64,000 nt of DNA, taken from Tepidamorphus gemmatus (lineage in GTDB: Bacteria; Pseudomonadota; Alphaproteobacteria; Rhizobiales; Tepidamorphaceae). Below the pieces are notes generated by a model, which was given only the letters and a program-made list of their open reading frames with translations, had not been told where the DNA came from and did not search any database. A program made the translations under genes and the position numbers. The stretch's first letter is position 1, and every line of letters starts with the position of its first letter. This document shows positions 19,029-28,479 of this stretch, one piece after another. The DNA lies in the NCBI RefSeq assembly GCF_004346195.1, contig NZ_SMAK01000004.1, forward strand, positions 183,754-247,753, given 5' to 3'.

Positions 19029-19673
19029 ATGCGCCGCTCGCCCCGCTTCCTGGTCTGGCTCGCCTGTGTGTCGGCATGCCTGGCGACGGCGCCGGCTTCG
19101 GCCCGTCCGGTCGGCTGCCCGGCCGCAAGCAGCGCCCATGCCGGCTTCATCATCACGCTGAGCAACAAGGAGGCGTTTCAGGTCGACAGGATTGTCGGCG
19201 ACATCACCTACATGCGCCACCTGGACAACCGGCTGAACACGATCTCCACCGAGGAGCTCTATCGAGGTCTGTTCACATTGGTGTCGGACGGTCCGCGGGG
19301 GCGTACCGTCTTCACCTACGACGTCGATCCATCAGCGCTGTTTCCACTGCAAGGGGGCGGCAGATTTGCGGTGGGCGGCAGGATGATCGACTCGCAGGGC
19401 CGCTCCAGCCGGGTCGAGCGCACGATCGAGATCGTCGACGGCGGCACACGCCAGATGGAACAGGCCCACAATGTCTACGGGCTGTGCTTCTACAACGTGA
19501 AGCGAATCCTCGCCGCCACCGTCTGGCCATCGCTCGGGCTGGAATTCCGACAGGAGAAACTGTGGTCGGAGAGCTTGCGGACGGTGCTCTATCTGCGCAC
19601 CGAGGTCTATCAGAACGGCGTGCTGACCAGGGTCTCCGAGTACGACGGCAAGTACATCGATTTCCTGGACTGA
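19029..19673 (+). CDS. Conserved hypothetical secreted protein
   Basis: About 214 residues from the ATG at 19029, preceded by GGAG. An in-frame start at 19014 is less likely because it places residues before the signal. The N-terminus MRRSPRFLVWLACVSACLA and the cut near ASARP look like a Sec signal peptide. The mature protein contains two well-spaced Cys (one early, one near residue 155 in GLCFYNVK) and is mostly predicted beta by eye. I do not recognise the family. It stands alone, divergent from the dehydratase gene and convergent with hss, with the GANTC cluster upstream. Confidence 0.65.
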   Translation: MRRSPRFLVWLACVSACLATAPASARPVGCPAASSAHAGFIITLSNKEAFQVDRIVGDITYMRHLDNRLNTISTEELYRGLFTLVSDGPRGRTVFTYDVDPSALFPLQGGGRFAVGGRMIDSQGRSSRVERTIEIVDGGTRQMEQAHNVYGLCFYNVKRILAATVWPSLGLEFRQEKLWSESLRTVLYLRTEVYQNGVLTRVSEYDGKYIDFLD

Positions 19674-19772
19674 GGGGGCCCTGGGAGCCCACCGCATCCG
19701 GCGGGAAGGCCGGCAAGGCGTCGCCCGGCCGGCCTGCACGCCAGCCGCACGGCGCCCACGCAAGCCCGATGG

Positions 19773-21200
19773 CTATCGGACGATGACGTTGCGGAACTGC
19801 CAGGGATCCTCGGGATCGATGTCCTCCGGGAACAGCACGCCACGGTCGACCAGCGGGTTCCAGTCGGTGTAGAAGCCGCCGACCGGGCCGAGATAGGGTA
19901 GCTGTACCTCGAGGCAGCGGCGGAAATCCATCTCGTCGGCCTCGGTCACGCCGTTCTGCGGGTTCTCCAGCGCCCAGACAATGCCAGCCAGCACGGCCGA
20001 GGTCACCTGCAGGCCCGTCGCGTTCTGATAGGGCGCAAGCTTGCGGGTCTCCTCGATGGAGAGCTGCGAGCCATACCAGTAGGCATTCTTCGCATGGCCG
20101 TAGAGCAGCACGCCCAGTTCGTCGATTCCGTCGACGATATCCTTCTCGTCGAGGATGACATGCTCCTTCTGCGCCTGCCACTGCCGGCCGGCCATCTCGT
20201 GAAGCGACAGTACCGCATCGTTGCAGGGGTGATAGGCATAATGGCAGGTCGGCCGGTAGACCACCTTTCCGCCCTCCAGCAGAGTGAAGTAGTCGGCGAT
20301 CGAGATGGCCTCGTTGTGGGTGACGAGGAAGCCGTGCTGCGCCTTCGCGGTTGGCGTCCAGGTGCGCACGCGCGTGCCGGCGCCGGGACGCAGCAGGTAG
20401 ATCGCCGCATCGCAGCCGAAGTCATGCCGGCGCCCGTCGAACGGCAGCTCCTTCTCGTGCGTGCCCCAGCCGAGTTCGGCGGGCTGCAGGCCCTCCGAGA
20501 TGAAGCCCTCGACCGACCAGGTGTTGACGAACACCTCGCGCGGCTTCGGCGTGCGGGCGCGCTGGGTGTCGCGTTCGGCGATGTGGATGCCCTTGACGCC
20601 GAGCCCCTGTGCCAGGCGCGCCCAGCCCTCACGGGTGGACGGGGGTTCCGTGCCTGCGCCGAGCTCGCCGGCGAGATTGATCAGCGCCTGCTTGACGAAC
20701 CACGACACCATGCCCGGATTCGCGCCGCAGCAGGAGATCGCCGTGGCGCCGGTGCGCCGGCGCTTCAGCTCGAGAACCGACTCGCGCAGGGCATAATTGG
20801 AACGCTGGGAGACCGTCAGGCTCGAATCCGTGTAGTAGCCGAGCCAGGGTTCCACCACCGTGTCGATGTAGAGACAGCCGAGATCGAGGCAGAGCTCCAT
20901 AATCGCCACCGACGACACGTCGACGGACAGGTTGACGCAGAAGCCCTTGCGGCCGCCGGCGGTGAGCAGCGGCGTCAGGACGTCCCGGTAGTTGTCACGG
21001 GTGATCGCTTCCTGGAGGAAGCGCACGCCATTCTCCTCGGCGATGTGCCGGTGCGCGTCGCTCGGATCAATGATGACGAAATCGGTCTTGTCGAAGGCGA
21101 TGTGGCGCAGGATCAGCGGCAAGGTTCCGGTGCCGATCGAGCCGAACCCGATCATCACGATCGGGCCGTCGAAGGTGGCATGGATCTTCCAGTCGGCCAT
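19773..21200 (-). CDS. hss: Homospermidine synthase
   Basis: About 475 residues, the usual bacterial length. PIVMIGFGSIGTGTLPLI (residues 12-29) is the NAD-binding start. DTVVEPWLGYY and CCGANPGMVSW are characteristic internal segments. The enzyme makes sym-homospermidine from two putrescines, or from putrescine plus spermidine, using NAD+. The ATG at 21200 follows AGAGGAG; an in-frame start further upstream at 21503 adds about 100 residues of no family likeness. It lies downstream of ornithine decarboxylase and a GNAT gene on the same strand, so substrate supply and use are together. Confidence 0.92.
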   Translation of the reverse strand: MADWKIHATFDGPIVMIGFGSIGTGTLPLILRHIAFDKTDFVIIDPSDAHRHIAEENGVRFLQEAITRDNYRDVLTPLLTAGGRKGFCVNLSVDVSSVAIMELCLDLGCLYIDTVVEPWLGYYTDSSLTVSQRSNYALRESVLELKRRRTGATAISCCGANPGMVSWFVKQALINLAGELGAGTEPPSTREGWARLAQGLGVKGIHIAERDTQRARTPKPREVFVNTWSVEGFISEGLQPAELGWGTHEKELPFDGRRHDFGCDAAIYLLRPGAGTRVRTWTPTAKAQHGFLVTHNEAISIADYFTLLEGGKVVYRPTCHYAYHPCNDAVLSLHEMAGRQWQAQKEHVILDEKDIVDGIDELGVLLYGHAKNAYWYGSQLSIEETRKLAPYQNATGLQVTSAVLAGIVWALENPQNGVTEADEMDFRRCLEVQLPYLGPVGGFYTDWNPLVDRGVLFPEDIDPEDPWQFRNVIVR

Positions 21201-21345
21201 CGTGGGACTTTCTCCTCTGGTCTGGTCGGCTGAGGTCCGGCAGCGTGCGGCGTTGTCACCGTCCGCGTCCCTCATCCACCGCTGCGCGGCAACCCCTCCC
21301 GTCAAGCCGAGATGGTAGCCTGCAGGCAACCGCAGCATGCTGGGC

Positions 21346-21371
21346 GCCGGCCCGTCGCAGGACGGGCCGGC
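21346..21371 (-). terminator. Perfect 11-bp stem-loop between the GNAT and hss genes
   Basis: GCCGGCCCGTC and GACGGGCCGGC pair perfectly around a GCAG loop, 7 bp past the GNAT stop. No T-run follows on the minus strand. It may separate the decarboxylase-GNAT transcript from hss, or act as an mRNA-stabilising stem. Confidence 0.4.
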
Positions 21372-21378
21372 GGATCGG

Positions 21379-21939
21379 TCAGAACCTGTAGCCGGGGACG
21401 GCCACGCGGTCCATATCGACAAGGGCGGCCCCCGGAACTGCCGTCTGCGGCGCACCGGTTCCGCGCACCAGGCCGTTCGCGCCTGAGAGCGCTCCCGGCT
21501 CAAGCTCCAGGCCTAGAAAGCGCTGCGGATCGACCGGTCCGGGCAAAGCCAGTCCGGCCACCACGTCGCGGCCGAAGCCGAAGCGGCCGTAATAGGGAGC
21601 ATCCCCGACGAGGATGACGGCCTTGTGGCCGGCCATTTCGGCGCGCTTCAGCGCCGTCCTCACAAGACGGCCACCGATACCCTGGCCCTGCCAGTCGCAG
21701 CGCACGGCGACGGGGCCGAGCAGCAGCGCCGGCACGCCGCCGGCGTCCACCTCCCACAGCCTGACCGTGCCGATCAGACCGGCGGACGACACGGCCACCA
21801 GCGCCAGCCCGTCGGCCGGCTTCCGCCCCTCGCGCAGCCGCTCGGCCGTCTTCATGCGGCGGCGCGGCCCGAAGGCCTCGTCCAGCAGCGACTCGATACC
21901 CGGCGCATCGACCGGGGATTCGGAGAGGATCGCAATCAT
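21379..21939 (-). CDS. GNAT-family N-acetyltransferase
   Basis: A 186-residue acetyltransferase. LGPVAVRCDWQGQGIGGRLV (residues 73-92) holds the acetyl-CoA motif Q/RxxGxG/A, and GDAPYYGRFGFG is the usual late segment of YhbS-like members. It starts 10 bp after the ornithine decarboxylase stop, so it is surely co-transcribed. The position between decarboxylase and homospermidine synthase suggests that it could acetylate a polyamine, but no motif proves that. Confidence 0.8.
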   Translation of the reverse strand: MIAILSESPVDAPGIESLLDEAFGPRRRMKTAERLREGRKPADGLALVAVSSAGLIGTVRLWEVDAGGVPALLLGPVAVRCDWQGQGIGGRLVRTALKRAEMAGHKAVILVGDAPYYGRFGFGRDVVAGLALPGPVDPQRFLGLELEPGALSGANGLVRGTGAPQTAVPGAALVDMDRVAVPGYRF

Positions 21940-21949
21940 AGATGCCTCC

Positions 21950-23083
21950 TCAGATCACGTAAGCCGCAAGCGGGGCGAAGCCGTTGAAGCCGACCGACGC
22001 GTAGGTCGTCGTGTAGGCTCCTGCTGCTTCGATCAGGATCTCGTCGCCGATCTCCAGACTGACGGGCAGTTCGTAGGGCTCGCGCTCGTAGAGCACATCG
22101 GCAGAATCGCAGGTCGGACCGGCCAGAACGCACGGCGCCACGCGGTCTCCGTCGCGCGGCGTGCGGATCGGATAGCGGATCGCCTCGTCCATGGTCTCGG
22201 CGAGACCGCCGAACTTGCCGATGTCGAGATAGACCCAGCGCACCGGATCGTCGGCCGACTTGCGCGAGATCAGCACCACCTCGGCCTTGATCGCGCCAGC
22301 ACCGCCGACCATGCCGCGGCCCGGCTCGATGATCGTCTCGGGGATGCGATTGCCGAAGTGGCGGCGCAAGGCCCCGAAGATCGCCTCGCCGTAGGCGCCG
22401 ACCTCCGGCACGTCGTTCAGGTAGCGGGTCGGGAAACCGCCTCCGAGATTGACCATGCGCAGCTGGATGCCCCGCTCGGCAAGCGCGCGGAACACCCCGG
22501 CCGCCATTGCCAATGCCCGGTCCCAGGCCTCGGTGTCACGCTGCTGGGAGCCGACGTGGAACGACACGCCCCAAGCGGCGAGCCCAAGACGATGGGCGCG
22601 CTCCAGCACCTCAATCGCCATCTCCGGGGAGCACCCGAACTTGCGGCTGAGCGGCCACTCGGCGCCGACGCCGTCGGTCAGGATGCGGCAGAACACCCGG
22701 GTGCCGGGAGCGGCGCGGGCAACCTTCTCGACTTCCTCGATGCAGTCGACAGCGAACAGGTCGACACCGAGCGCATGAGCGCGGGCGATGTCGCGCTCCT
22801 TCTTGATGGTATTGCCGAAGGAAATGCGGTCGGCAGTTCCGCCGGCGGCGATGACCTGCTCGATCTCCGTCACCGAGGCGGTGTCGAAGGACGAGCCGAG
22901 CGAGGCCAGCAGCCGCAGGATCTCCGGCGCCGGGTTGGCCTTGACGGCATAGTAGATGCGCGTGTCCGGCAGCGCGCGCGCGAACGCAAGATAGTTCTCG
23001 CGGACAACGTCCAGGTCGACGACAAGGCACGGCCCCTCGGGGCGTCGCTCGGCGATGAAGGCGCGGATTCGGTCGGTGGCCAT
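21950..23083 (-). CDS. Ornithine decarboxylase (alanine racemase-fold, PLP-dependent)
   Basis: A 377-residue fold III PLP enzyme. YYAVKANP (residues 44-51) contains the PLP-binding Lys. FHVGSQ and LGGGFPTRY form the phosphate and Gly-rich loops, and EPGRGMVGGAG is the usual PLP-phosphate site. AGPTCDSADVL carries the C-terminal Cys-Asp pair that completes the ornithine decarboxylase active site across the dimer. It makes putrescine from ornithine, feeding homospermidine synthase two genes on. The long structured leader upstream suggests RNA-level control. Confidence 0.88.
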   Translation of the reverse strand: MATDRIRAFIAERRPEGPCLVVDLDVVRENYLAFARALPDTRIYYAVKANPAPEILRLLASLGSSFDTASVTEIEQVIAAGGTADRISFGNTIKKERDIARAHALGVDLFAVDCIEEVEKVARAAPGTRVFCRILTDGVGAEWPLSRKFGCSPEMAIEVLERAHRLGLAAWGVSFHVGSQQRDTEAWDRALAMAAGVFRALAERGIQLRMVNLGGGFPTRYLNDVPEVGAYGEAIFGALRRHFGNRIPETIIEPGRGMVGGAGAIKAEVVLISRKSADDPVRWVYLDIGKFGGLAETMDEAIRYPIRTPRDGDRVAPCVLAGPTCDSADVLYEREPYELPVSLEIGDEILIEAAGAYTTTYASVGFNGFAPLAAYVI

Positions 23084-23284
23084 CTGGCTTCTCCCGGTCC
23101 CAAAGGTTGAACCTCGCGGTGCCGATGCGTCGGATCTCCGCGCTGTGGAGACGCGAAGGCCGTCAGCGTCGACGCCGACCCGATGCTCCGGATGCGCGAA
23201 CGCAGCCTTCAGGCTGTTTCCACGTCCGGAACCTGGTTGCCTTTGATTGGATCGGGAGCCCCGGTCCGCACGTCGGGCAAGGAT

Positions 23285-23420
23285 GGTGTGCCTCTTCAGT
23301 AACCCCGGCCTTTGGAGGAGCCGGCAGAGACCAAAAAAGCCCGCACCGTCGTTGCTTTAAGCCGCCACCCTGTTAAGTCCGGGGTTGCCCGGCGACCACA
23401 GGCACGTGCGAATGTTGGGC
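23285..23420 (-). ncRNA. Candidate speF-type leader RNA upstream of ornithine decarboxylase
   Basis: The region before the decarboxylase gene is about 370 bases long and has RNA-like structure on the minus strand. GTCGCC (23396-23391) pairs with GGCGGC (23366-23361), and within it CCGGG-CAAC-CCCGG makes a tight hairpin. A run of six T (23338-23333) follows GGTGCGGGC. A known alphaproteobacterial RNA motif, speF, sits upstream of ornithine decarboxylase genes. Position and layout fit, but I am matching from memory and could not align it. Confidence 0.5.
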
Positions 23421-23427
23421 GAAACGT

Positions 23428-23456
23428 GAGTTAGGCGCTTCGCGCTTCACAATCAA
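23428..23456 (-). promoter_or_regulatory. Candidate promoter for the ornithine decarboxylase leader
   Basis: On the minus strand, TTGATT (23456-23451), then 17 bases, then TAACTC (23433-23428) resembles a sigma-70-type promoter. It lies just past the stop of the DMT transporter gene and would start a leader of about 340 bases. Confidence 0.3.
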
Positions 23457-23463
23457 GCGGTTT

Positions 23464-24399
23464 TCACGCCGCCGCGGAATTTTTCCGCGGTCCGTTGGCG
23501 GTGGTCGCCAGTGCGACGCCCGACAGGATCGCCGCCATGCCGATCCCGTGGAACCACTGGAAGCGCTCGCCGAGCAACCCGACGGCCATCAGCGCACCGA
23601 ACAGCGGCATGAGATGGAAGAACGGCCCCGCCCGGTTTGCGCCGATCAATTCGACACCGCGGTTGAAGAAGGCGTAGGCGACGAGCGAGGGAAAGATTGC
23701 CACATAGAGGCAGGCGGCGACCGTCAGCCAGTCGAGCTTCAGCAAGTAGCCGGTTGACATCTCCCATACGAGGAACGGCACCAGCATCGCGTCGCCGATC
23801 AGGAACGTCGCGGCCAGAAAGCTGATCCAGTGGATCGGCGGCCGCCGCCTCAGCAGCGCCGAATACACCGCATAGAGGACGACCGCGACGAGGATCAGGA
23901 TGTCTCCGGCATTGAAGCGAATTGCCGCCAGCCGCTCGATGTCGCCCTGCGAGACGATCGCGACGACACCGCACAGCGAAATCACGATGCCGGCCGCCTG
24001 GCGGGCGGACAGGCGTTCCGCGAACAGCACGAAGGTGACGAGCGCGATGACCAGCGGCTGTGCGGACTGAAGCAGGACGCCGGTGAGCGCACCGGTATAC
24101 TGCAAGCCGAAATAGACGAGCGTGTTGTACGAGGCGATCCCGGTGAAGGACAGCACCAGCATGATCGGCCAATGCCGCACGATTGCGCGCCAGTCGCGCT
24201 TCAGGTGCGGCCAGGCAAAGGGCAGCAGCACCAGGAAGGCGCCGCCCCAGCGCACGCTGGCGAGGGCGATCGGCGGAACGTGGCCCGCGACCAGACGGCC
24301 GAGCACGATGTTGCCCGCCCACAGGAAGGTCGTGACGACCAGCAGGAGATATGCCTGGCCATAAAGCCAGCGGCTGGCGACGGCAATCTGTTGGAGCAT
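23464..24399 (-). CDS. DMT-superfamily transporter (EamA family)
   Basis: A 311-residue inner-membrane protein with about ten hydrophobic segments in two EamA repeats. The first starts at YLLLVVTTFLWAGNIVLGRL (residues 18-37); the second begins near DILILVAVVLYAVYSALLRR. Members export or import small metabolites such as amino acids. The last codons overlap a CCGCGGAA/TTCCGCGG inverted repeat (23472-23490). It is upstream of the polyamine genes on the same strand, but the long leader between them suggests separate transcription. Confidence 0.85.
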   Translation of the reverse strand: MLQQIAVASRWLYGQAYLLLVVTTFLWAGNIVLGRLVAGHVPPIALASVRWGGAFLVLLPFAWPHLKRDWRAIVRHWPIMLVLSFTGIASYNTLVYFGLQYTGALTGVLLQSAQPLVIALVTFVLFAERLSARQAAGIVISLCGVVAIVSQGDIERLAAIRFNAGDILILVAVVLYAVYSALLRRRPPIHWISFLAATFLIGDAMLVPFLVWEMSTGYLLKLDWLTVAACLYVAIFPSLVAYAFFNRGVELIGANRAGPFFHLMPLFGALMAVGLLGERFQWFHGIGMAAILSGVALATTANGPRKNSAAA

Positions 24400-24581
24400 C
24401 TGGCACGCGCGGGGTTGGTCCGATCTCCGCTAGCGGCTATGGATCGCGCTGTAAAGCCTGGAGACGGCTGCACGGCCTGGAGACAGAGGTCGCGCTGTGT
24501 CGTGCATGCCGCTATAGTCGCGCGCTTTTTTCGGGACGCCGGCCGTTGCCGGCATAGGGACCCCACTGGGGACAGGGACAC

Positions 24582-25874
24582 ATGGCAAACGTGGTCGTCG
24601 TCGGCTCGCAGTGGGGCGACGAAGGGAAGGGAAAGGTCGTTGACTGGCTGTCGGAACGTGCCGATGTCGTGGTCAGGTTTCAGGGCGGGCACAATGCCGG
24701 GCACACGCTGGTCGTGGACGGCAAGACCTACAAGCTCAGTCTGCTGCCGTCTGGTATCGTGCGGCCGGGAAAACTGTCGGTGATCGGCAACGGTGTCGTC
24801 ATCGACCCCTGGGCGCTGTCGGACGAGATCGCCAGGCTGACCGCGGCCGGCGTCACGATCTCGGCGGAAAATCTGCGTATCGCCGACAACGCCACCCTGA
24901 TCCTGCCGCTGCATCGCGAGCTCGACGCATTCCGCGAGGAAGCCGCGGGCGCGGCACAGATCGGAACGACCAAGCGCGGCATAGGCCCGGCCTACGAGGA
25001 CAAGGTCGGCCGTCGTGCAATACGGGTCTGTGATCTGGCCGAGCCGAAATCCCTTGCCGCAAAGATCGAACGGCTGCTCGTCCATCACAATGCGCTCAGG
25101 CGCGGCCTTGACCGGCCGGAGATCGACGGCGACGAGCTCGAGCGTCAGCTCGTCGGGATCGCCCCGTCGATCCTGCCCTATGCGTGCTCGGTGTGGAGCC
25201 TGCTCGACCAGCAGAAGCGGCGCGGCAAGCGCATCCTCTTCGAAGGCGCGCAAGGCACGCTGCTGGACGTCGATCACGGCACCTACCCTTACGTTACCTC
25301 GTCCAACACCGTTGCCGCGCAGGCAGCCACCGGGTCCGGTACGGGACCGGGTGCGCTGGGTTACGTGCTCGGCATCACCAAGGCGTACACGACAAGGGTG
25401 GGCGGCGGGCCGTTTCCCACGGAGCAGGTGAACGAGATCGGCAACACCCTCGGCGAACGCGGCCGCGAGTTCGGCACGGTCACCGGGCGCAAGCGCCGTT
25501 GCGGCTGGTTCGACGCAGTGCTGGTCCGCCAGGCCATCCGCACCGGCGGCATCCACGGCATCGCGCTGACCAAGCTCGACGTATTGGACGGCTTCGGGGA
25601 ATTGCGCATCTGTGTCGAGTATCGCCTCGGCAACGCGAGACTCGACCATCTGCCCGCCTCGCGCGATGCGCAGGCCGCGGTGACGCCGGTCTACGAAACC
25701 TTCGAGGGATGGTCGCAGAGCACCGAGGGCGCCCGTTCGTGGGCCGACCTGCCGGCGCAGGCGGTGAAGTATGTCCGCAGGATCGAGGAACTGATCGGCG
25801 CGCCGGTGGCGTTGTTGTCGACGAGCCCGCGCCGCGAGGACACGATCCTTGTTCACGACCCTTTTCAGGACTAA
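24582..25874 (+). CDS. purA: Adenylosuccinate synthetase
   Basis: 430 residues, full length. [17 protein letters not shown] (residues 6-22) is the GTP-binding P-loop signature of PurA, HNAGHTLV is the IMP-binding loop, and [14 protein letters not shown] and [11 protein letters not shown] are further conserved blocks. It joins IMP and aspartate, with GTP hydrolysis, to give adenylosuccinate in AMP synthesis. A plus-strand gene for a membrane protein follows after 39 bp. Confidence 0.97.
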   Translation: MANVVVVGSQWGDEGKGKVVDWLSERADVVVRFQGGHNAGHTLVVDGKTYKLSLLPSGIVRPGKLSVIGNGVVIDPWALSDEIARLTAAGVTISAENLRIADNATLILPLHRELDAFREEAAGAAQIGTTKRGIGPAYEDKVGRRAIRVCDLAEPKSLAAKIERLLVHHNALRRGLDRPEIDGDELERQLVGIAPSILPYACSVWSLLDQQKRRGKRILFEGAQGTLLDVDHGTYPYVTSSNTVAAQAATGSGTGPGALGYVLGITKAYTTRVGGGPFPTEQVNEIGNTLGERGREFGTVTGRKRRCGWFDAVLVRQAIRTGGIHGIALTKLDVLDGFGELRICVEYRLGNARLDHLPASRDAQAAVTPVYETFEGWSQSTEGARSWADLPAQAVKYVRRIEELIGAPVALLSTSPRREDTILVHDPFQD

Positions 25875-25913
25875 GAGCCTGTAGGTGGGCTTCAGGAGGC
25901 TCGTAGCCGGATC

Positions 25914-27335
25914 ATGGCAGATTTCGTCAGTGTTCTCCGCCGCGCGGTGGAGAACCTCAAGGACAACAACGAGGCAGCGCGTCATGCTCTTTACGGCAAG
26001 GCGCGAACCGCGCTGCTCGGCCAGCTGAAGGCGCTCGATCCCCCGCTCGGCGAGGAGGAACTGCAGCGCCAGACGGCAGCGCTGGATGCGGCGATCGCCG
26101 AGGTCGAGGCCGAGTTCGCGCAGGCCGCGGCGGGCCTGGACACGGACCTGGAGGCCGGGTATCCGGCGAACGAACCGGTCGCGCCGCCATCGATGCCGCA
26201 GAATCAGGTACCGCCGCCGCAGCCGGCCAAGCAGCGTCCGGTGCAGGAGCCGCGTCGCCCCAGCGAGGATTTGCGGTCGGCGGTCGCGGCGGCCGAGCGT
26301 CTGGGGCAGGCATCCGCGGATGCTGCCAGGCAGGCGCGCACGGCCCTGGACCAAGCCGCGCCAACCGGCGATGCGCTGGGCGCGTCCAGCGTCGACAACG
26401 GTTATCGCACGCAAGAACCGGCCGCGCCGCGCCGCCCGGATCAACGCCCGCGCGAGACCGGTGAGCGCCGTACCGCCGCGATCTATGACGACGGCGATTC
26501 GGGTGGCGGTGCGGGACGCTACATTGCCTGGATCGTGCTGGCCCTGGTGATCGTCGGCATCGCCGGCGTCATCTACTGGCAGCGTGACACGCTGGCGTCG
26601 ATGGTGGCGACGCTGACCGGCGGGTCTCAGAGCGACGAGGAGCAGAAGATCGTCGATCGCGTGCCCGGCAACGAAGCGCCGGCATCCGCGCAGCCGCAAC
26701 CGCCTGCCGTTCAACCACCGGCGACGACCCAGCCGCAGATCCCGCCGGCCGCCGAGAGCGAGGGCGAGCGGGTCGCCCAGGCGCTGCTGATCGAGGAAGG
26801 GTCCGGCACGGGCGCCCCGATCACTGCGGGCGGCCTGGTAGACTGGAGACTGGCGGACGATACCGACGCGACGGGCGCGGTGTCGAAGGTCATCGAGGGC
26901 CAGGTACGCATCCCCGACAAGGATCTGCAACTGACCCTGACGATTCGCCGCAACCTAGACCAGGCGCTTCCGGCGAGCCATCTGGTCGAGCTCGTCTTCA
27001 CGCGGGGGCCGAACTTTCGCGATGGCGGCATCGCCTCCGTGCCGGGCTTGCTGATGAAGGCCACACCACGCTCCTCCGGTCAACCGCTGGTCGGCGCCGT
27101 GGTCCCGGTGATGGAAGGATACTTCCTCGTCGGCCTGTCGGAATCCGAGCTCGACCGCGAACGCAACATCGCCGAGATGCGCACGCGCGGTTTCATCGAC
27201 ATTCCGATCAACTATTCCAACGGCGGCCGCGCGGTGCTGTCGCTGGCCAAGGGCGAGACGGGAACGAAGGTGTTCCAGGACGCCTTCGCGGCCTGGGGCG
27301 AATCACCGCCGGCGGCACCTCTGCCGTCGGAATGA
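25914..27335 (+). CDS. Hypothetical single-pass membrane protein
   Basis: 473 residues. The N-terminal 80 residues look helical and start FVSVLRRAVENLKDNNEAAR. A Pro/Ala/Gln-rich linker follows to about residue 195. One membrane segment, IAWIVLALVIVGIAGVIYW, lies at about 203-221. The C-terminal domain (about 290-470) is compact and probably periplasmic (VDWRLADDTDATGAV..., LVELVFTRGPNF). It resembles uncharacterised proteins often found after purA in this bacterial group. The function is unknown. Confidence 0.8.
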   Translation: MADFVSVLRRAVENLKDNNEAARHALYGKARTALLGQLKALDPPLGEEELQRQTAALDAAIAEVEAEFAQAAAGLDTDLEAGYPANEPVAPPSMPQNQVPPPQPAKQRPVQEPRRPSEDLRSAVAAAERLGQASADAARQARTALDQAAPTGDALGASSVDNGYRTQEPAAPRRPDQRPRETGERRTAAIYDDGDSGGGAGRYIAWIVLALVIVGIAGVIYWQRDTLASMVATLTGGSQSDEEQKIVDRVPGNEAPASAQPQPPAVQPPATTQPQIPPAAESEGERVAQALLIEEGSGTGAPITAGGLVDWRLADDTDATGAVSKVIEGQVRIPDKDLQLTLTIRRNLDQALPASHLVELVFTRGPNFRDGGIASVPGLLMKATPRSSGQPLVGAVVPVMEGYFLVGLSESELDRERNIAEMRTRGFIDIPINYSNGGRAVLSLAKGETGTKVFQDAFAAWGESPPAAPLPSE

Positions 27336-27399
27336 ATCGGGCGGCCGGCAGCCCGCGACGGACGCTTGCATTATCGTGCGGCGTCCGCCATCCTCGGCC

Positions 27400-27505
27400 T
27401 CGTTCCGAGGGGTGCTCTGCAGGGAGCTGAGATGGCGCGACCGGCCAGGTCGGGCCGAACCCTTCGAACCTGATCCGGGTCATGCCGGCGAAGGGACTGG
27501 AACCG
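27400..27505 (+). ncRNA. TPP riboswitch (THI element)
   Basis: The conserved parts appear in order: GGGGTGCT, CTGAGA (27427-27432), then CCCTTCGAACCTGATC (from 27460), GGGTCATGCC, and CGAAGGG (27489-27495), which pairs with CCCTTCG (27460-27466). These are the thiamin-pyrophosphate-binding core elements. The next genes encode an ABC permease and a ThiY-like binding protein, as expected for thiamin-precursor uptake. Bacterial THI elements usually shut off expression when TPP binds. A masking hairpin before the gene was not worked out. Confidence 0.95.
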
Positions 27506-27632
27506 AGCTTCCCCCGAGCCAAACGTCTCCCGGATCTCCTGAACGCGCCGCGACGGAGATCCATCATGCTTGCCTGCTGTCTCGCCCGACCATCGCATAC
27601 AGTCCCGGCCCGAAGACAGGATTGAGGCCCCG

Positions 27633-28421
27633 GTGCCCGACGCCCCATCAGCCAGGGCCGGTTGGCGCGTCGCCCATAGGCTGCTGCGTTCCGGTCTCGT
27701 CTGCGCCGTGATCCTCGCGGCCTGGCAGGGTGCGGTGGTCGTACTGGACCTGCCTCCGTTCATCCTGCCCAGCCCCAGGCGGGTCGCTGCTGCATTCCTC
27801 GCCCACAGCGATTTTCTGATGCGCAACGCGGCGATCACGGCGCTGGAGATCGTGCTCGGCCTGATGACCGGCACCGGGCTCGGTGTCGTCACCGCCCTCG
27901 CCGCTTCCGGCATCCCTGCGGCCGGGCGCGTCGTCCTGCCCGTGATGGTGGCAAGCCAGGCGCTGCCCGTCTTCGCGATCGCACCGCTGCTCGTCATCTG
28001 GCTCGGCTACGGAATCGCCTCGAAGGTGGTCATGGCGACGCTGATCATCTACTTCCCGATCGCCTCGGCCTTCCTCGACGGGCTGCGTCGCACCGATCCC
28101 GGGCTTCTCGACCTCGCCGTCATCTCGGATGCGGGGCGGCTGCGCACGCTTGCGCTGATCCGCATTCCGGCCGCGCTTCCAGGGCTCGCCTCGGGCCTGA
28201 GGGTCGCCGCCGCCGTCGCGCCGATCGGCGCCGTGGTCGGCGAATGGGTCGGTGCCTCGGCCGGACTCGGCTTCGTCATGCTGCAGTCGAATGCCCGCAT
28301 GCAAACCGACATGGTCTTCGCCGCGCTTCTGATGCTTGGCGCCACGGCAGTGCTGATCCGAACCGCGGTCGAGGCCGCGACCCGCCGCCTCGTCCACTGG
28401 ATCGACGAGACATCGCCGTGA
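27633..28421 (+). CDS. ABC transporter permease, thiamin-precursor uptake (ThiX-like)
   Basis: About 262 residues from the GTG at 27633; an in-frame TTG at 27570 would add 21 residues. There are about six hydrophobic segments. The ATPase-contact loop appears in VISDAGRLRTLALIRIPAALPG. It belongs to the taurine/nitrate-type permease family (BPD_transp_1). It lies directly after a TPP riboswitch and before a ThiY-like gene, so its role is probably uptake of the pyrimidine precursor of thiamin. Confidence 0.8.
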   Translation: MPDAPSARAGWRVAHRLLRSGLVCAVILAAWQGAVVVLDLPPFILPSPRRVAAAFLAHSDFLMRNAAITALEIVLGLMTGTGLGVVTALAASGIPAAGRVVLPVMVASQALPVFAIAPLLVIWLGYGIASKVVMATLIIYFPIASAFLDGLRRTDPGLLDLAVISDAGRLRTLALIRIPAALPGLASGLRVAAAVAPIGAVVGEWVGASAGLGFVMLQSNARMQTDMVFAALLMLGATAVLIRTAVEAATRRLVHWIDETSP

Positions 28422-28479
28422 GGCTGCATTGCCTTGTGGCTCTGTGCGCCGACCGTTCAACGAAACCGGGAGATTCTCC

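Noticed and set aside
24201..26930. Long open frame of 909 codons on the minus strand across purA and its neighbours
   Set aside because: It is antisense to purA and the membrane-protein gene, has an Arg/Gln/Leu-rich composition with no domain, and reflects high GC content.
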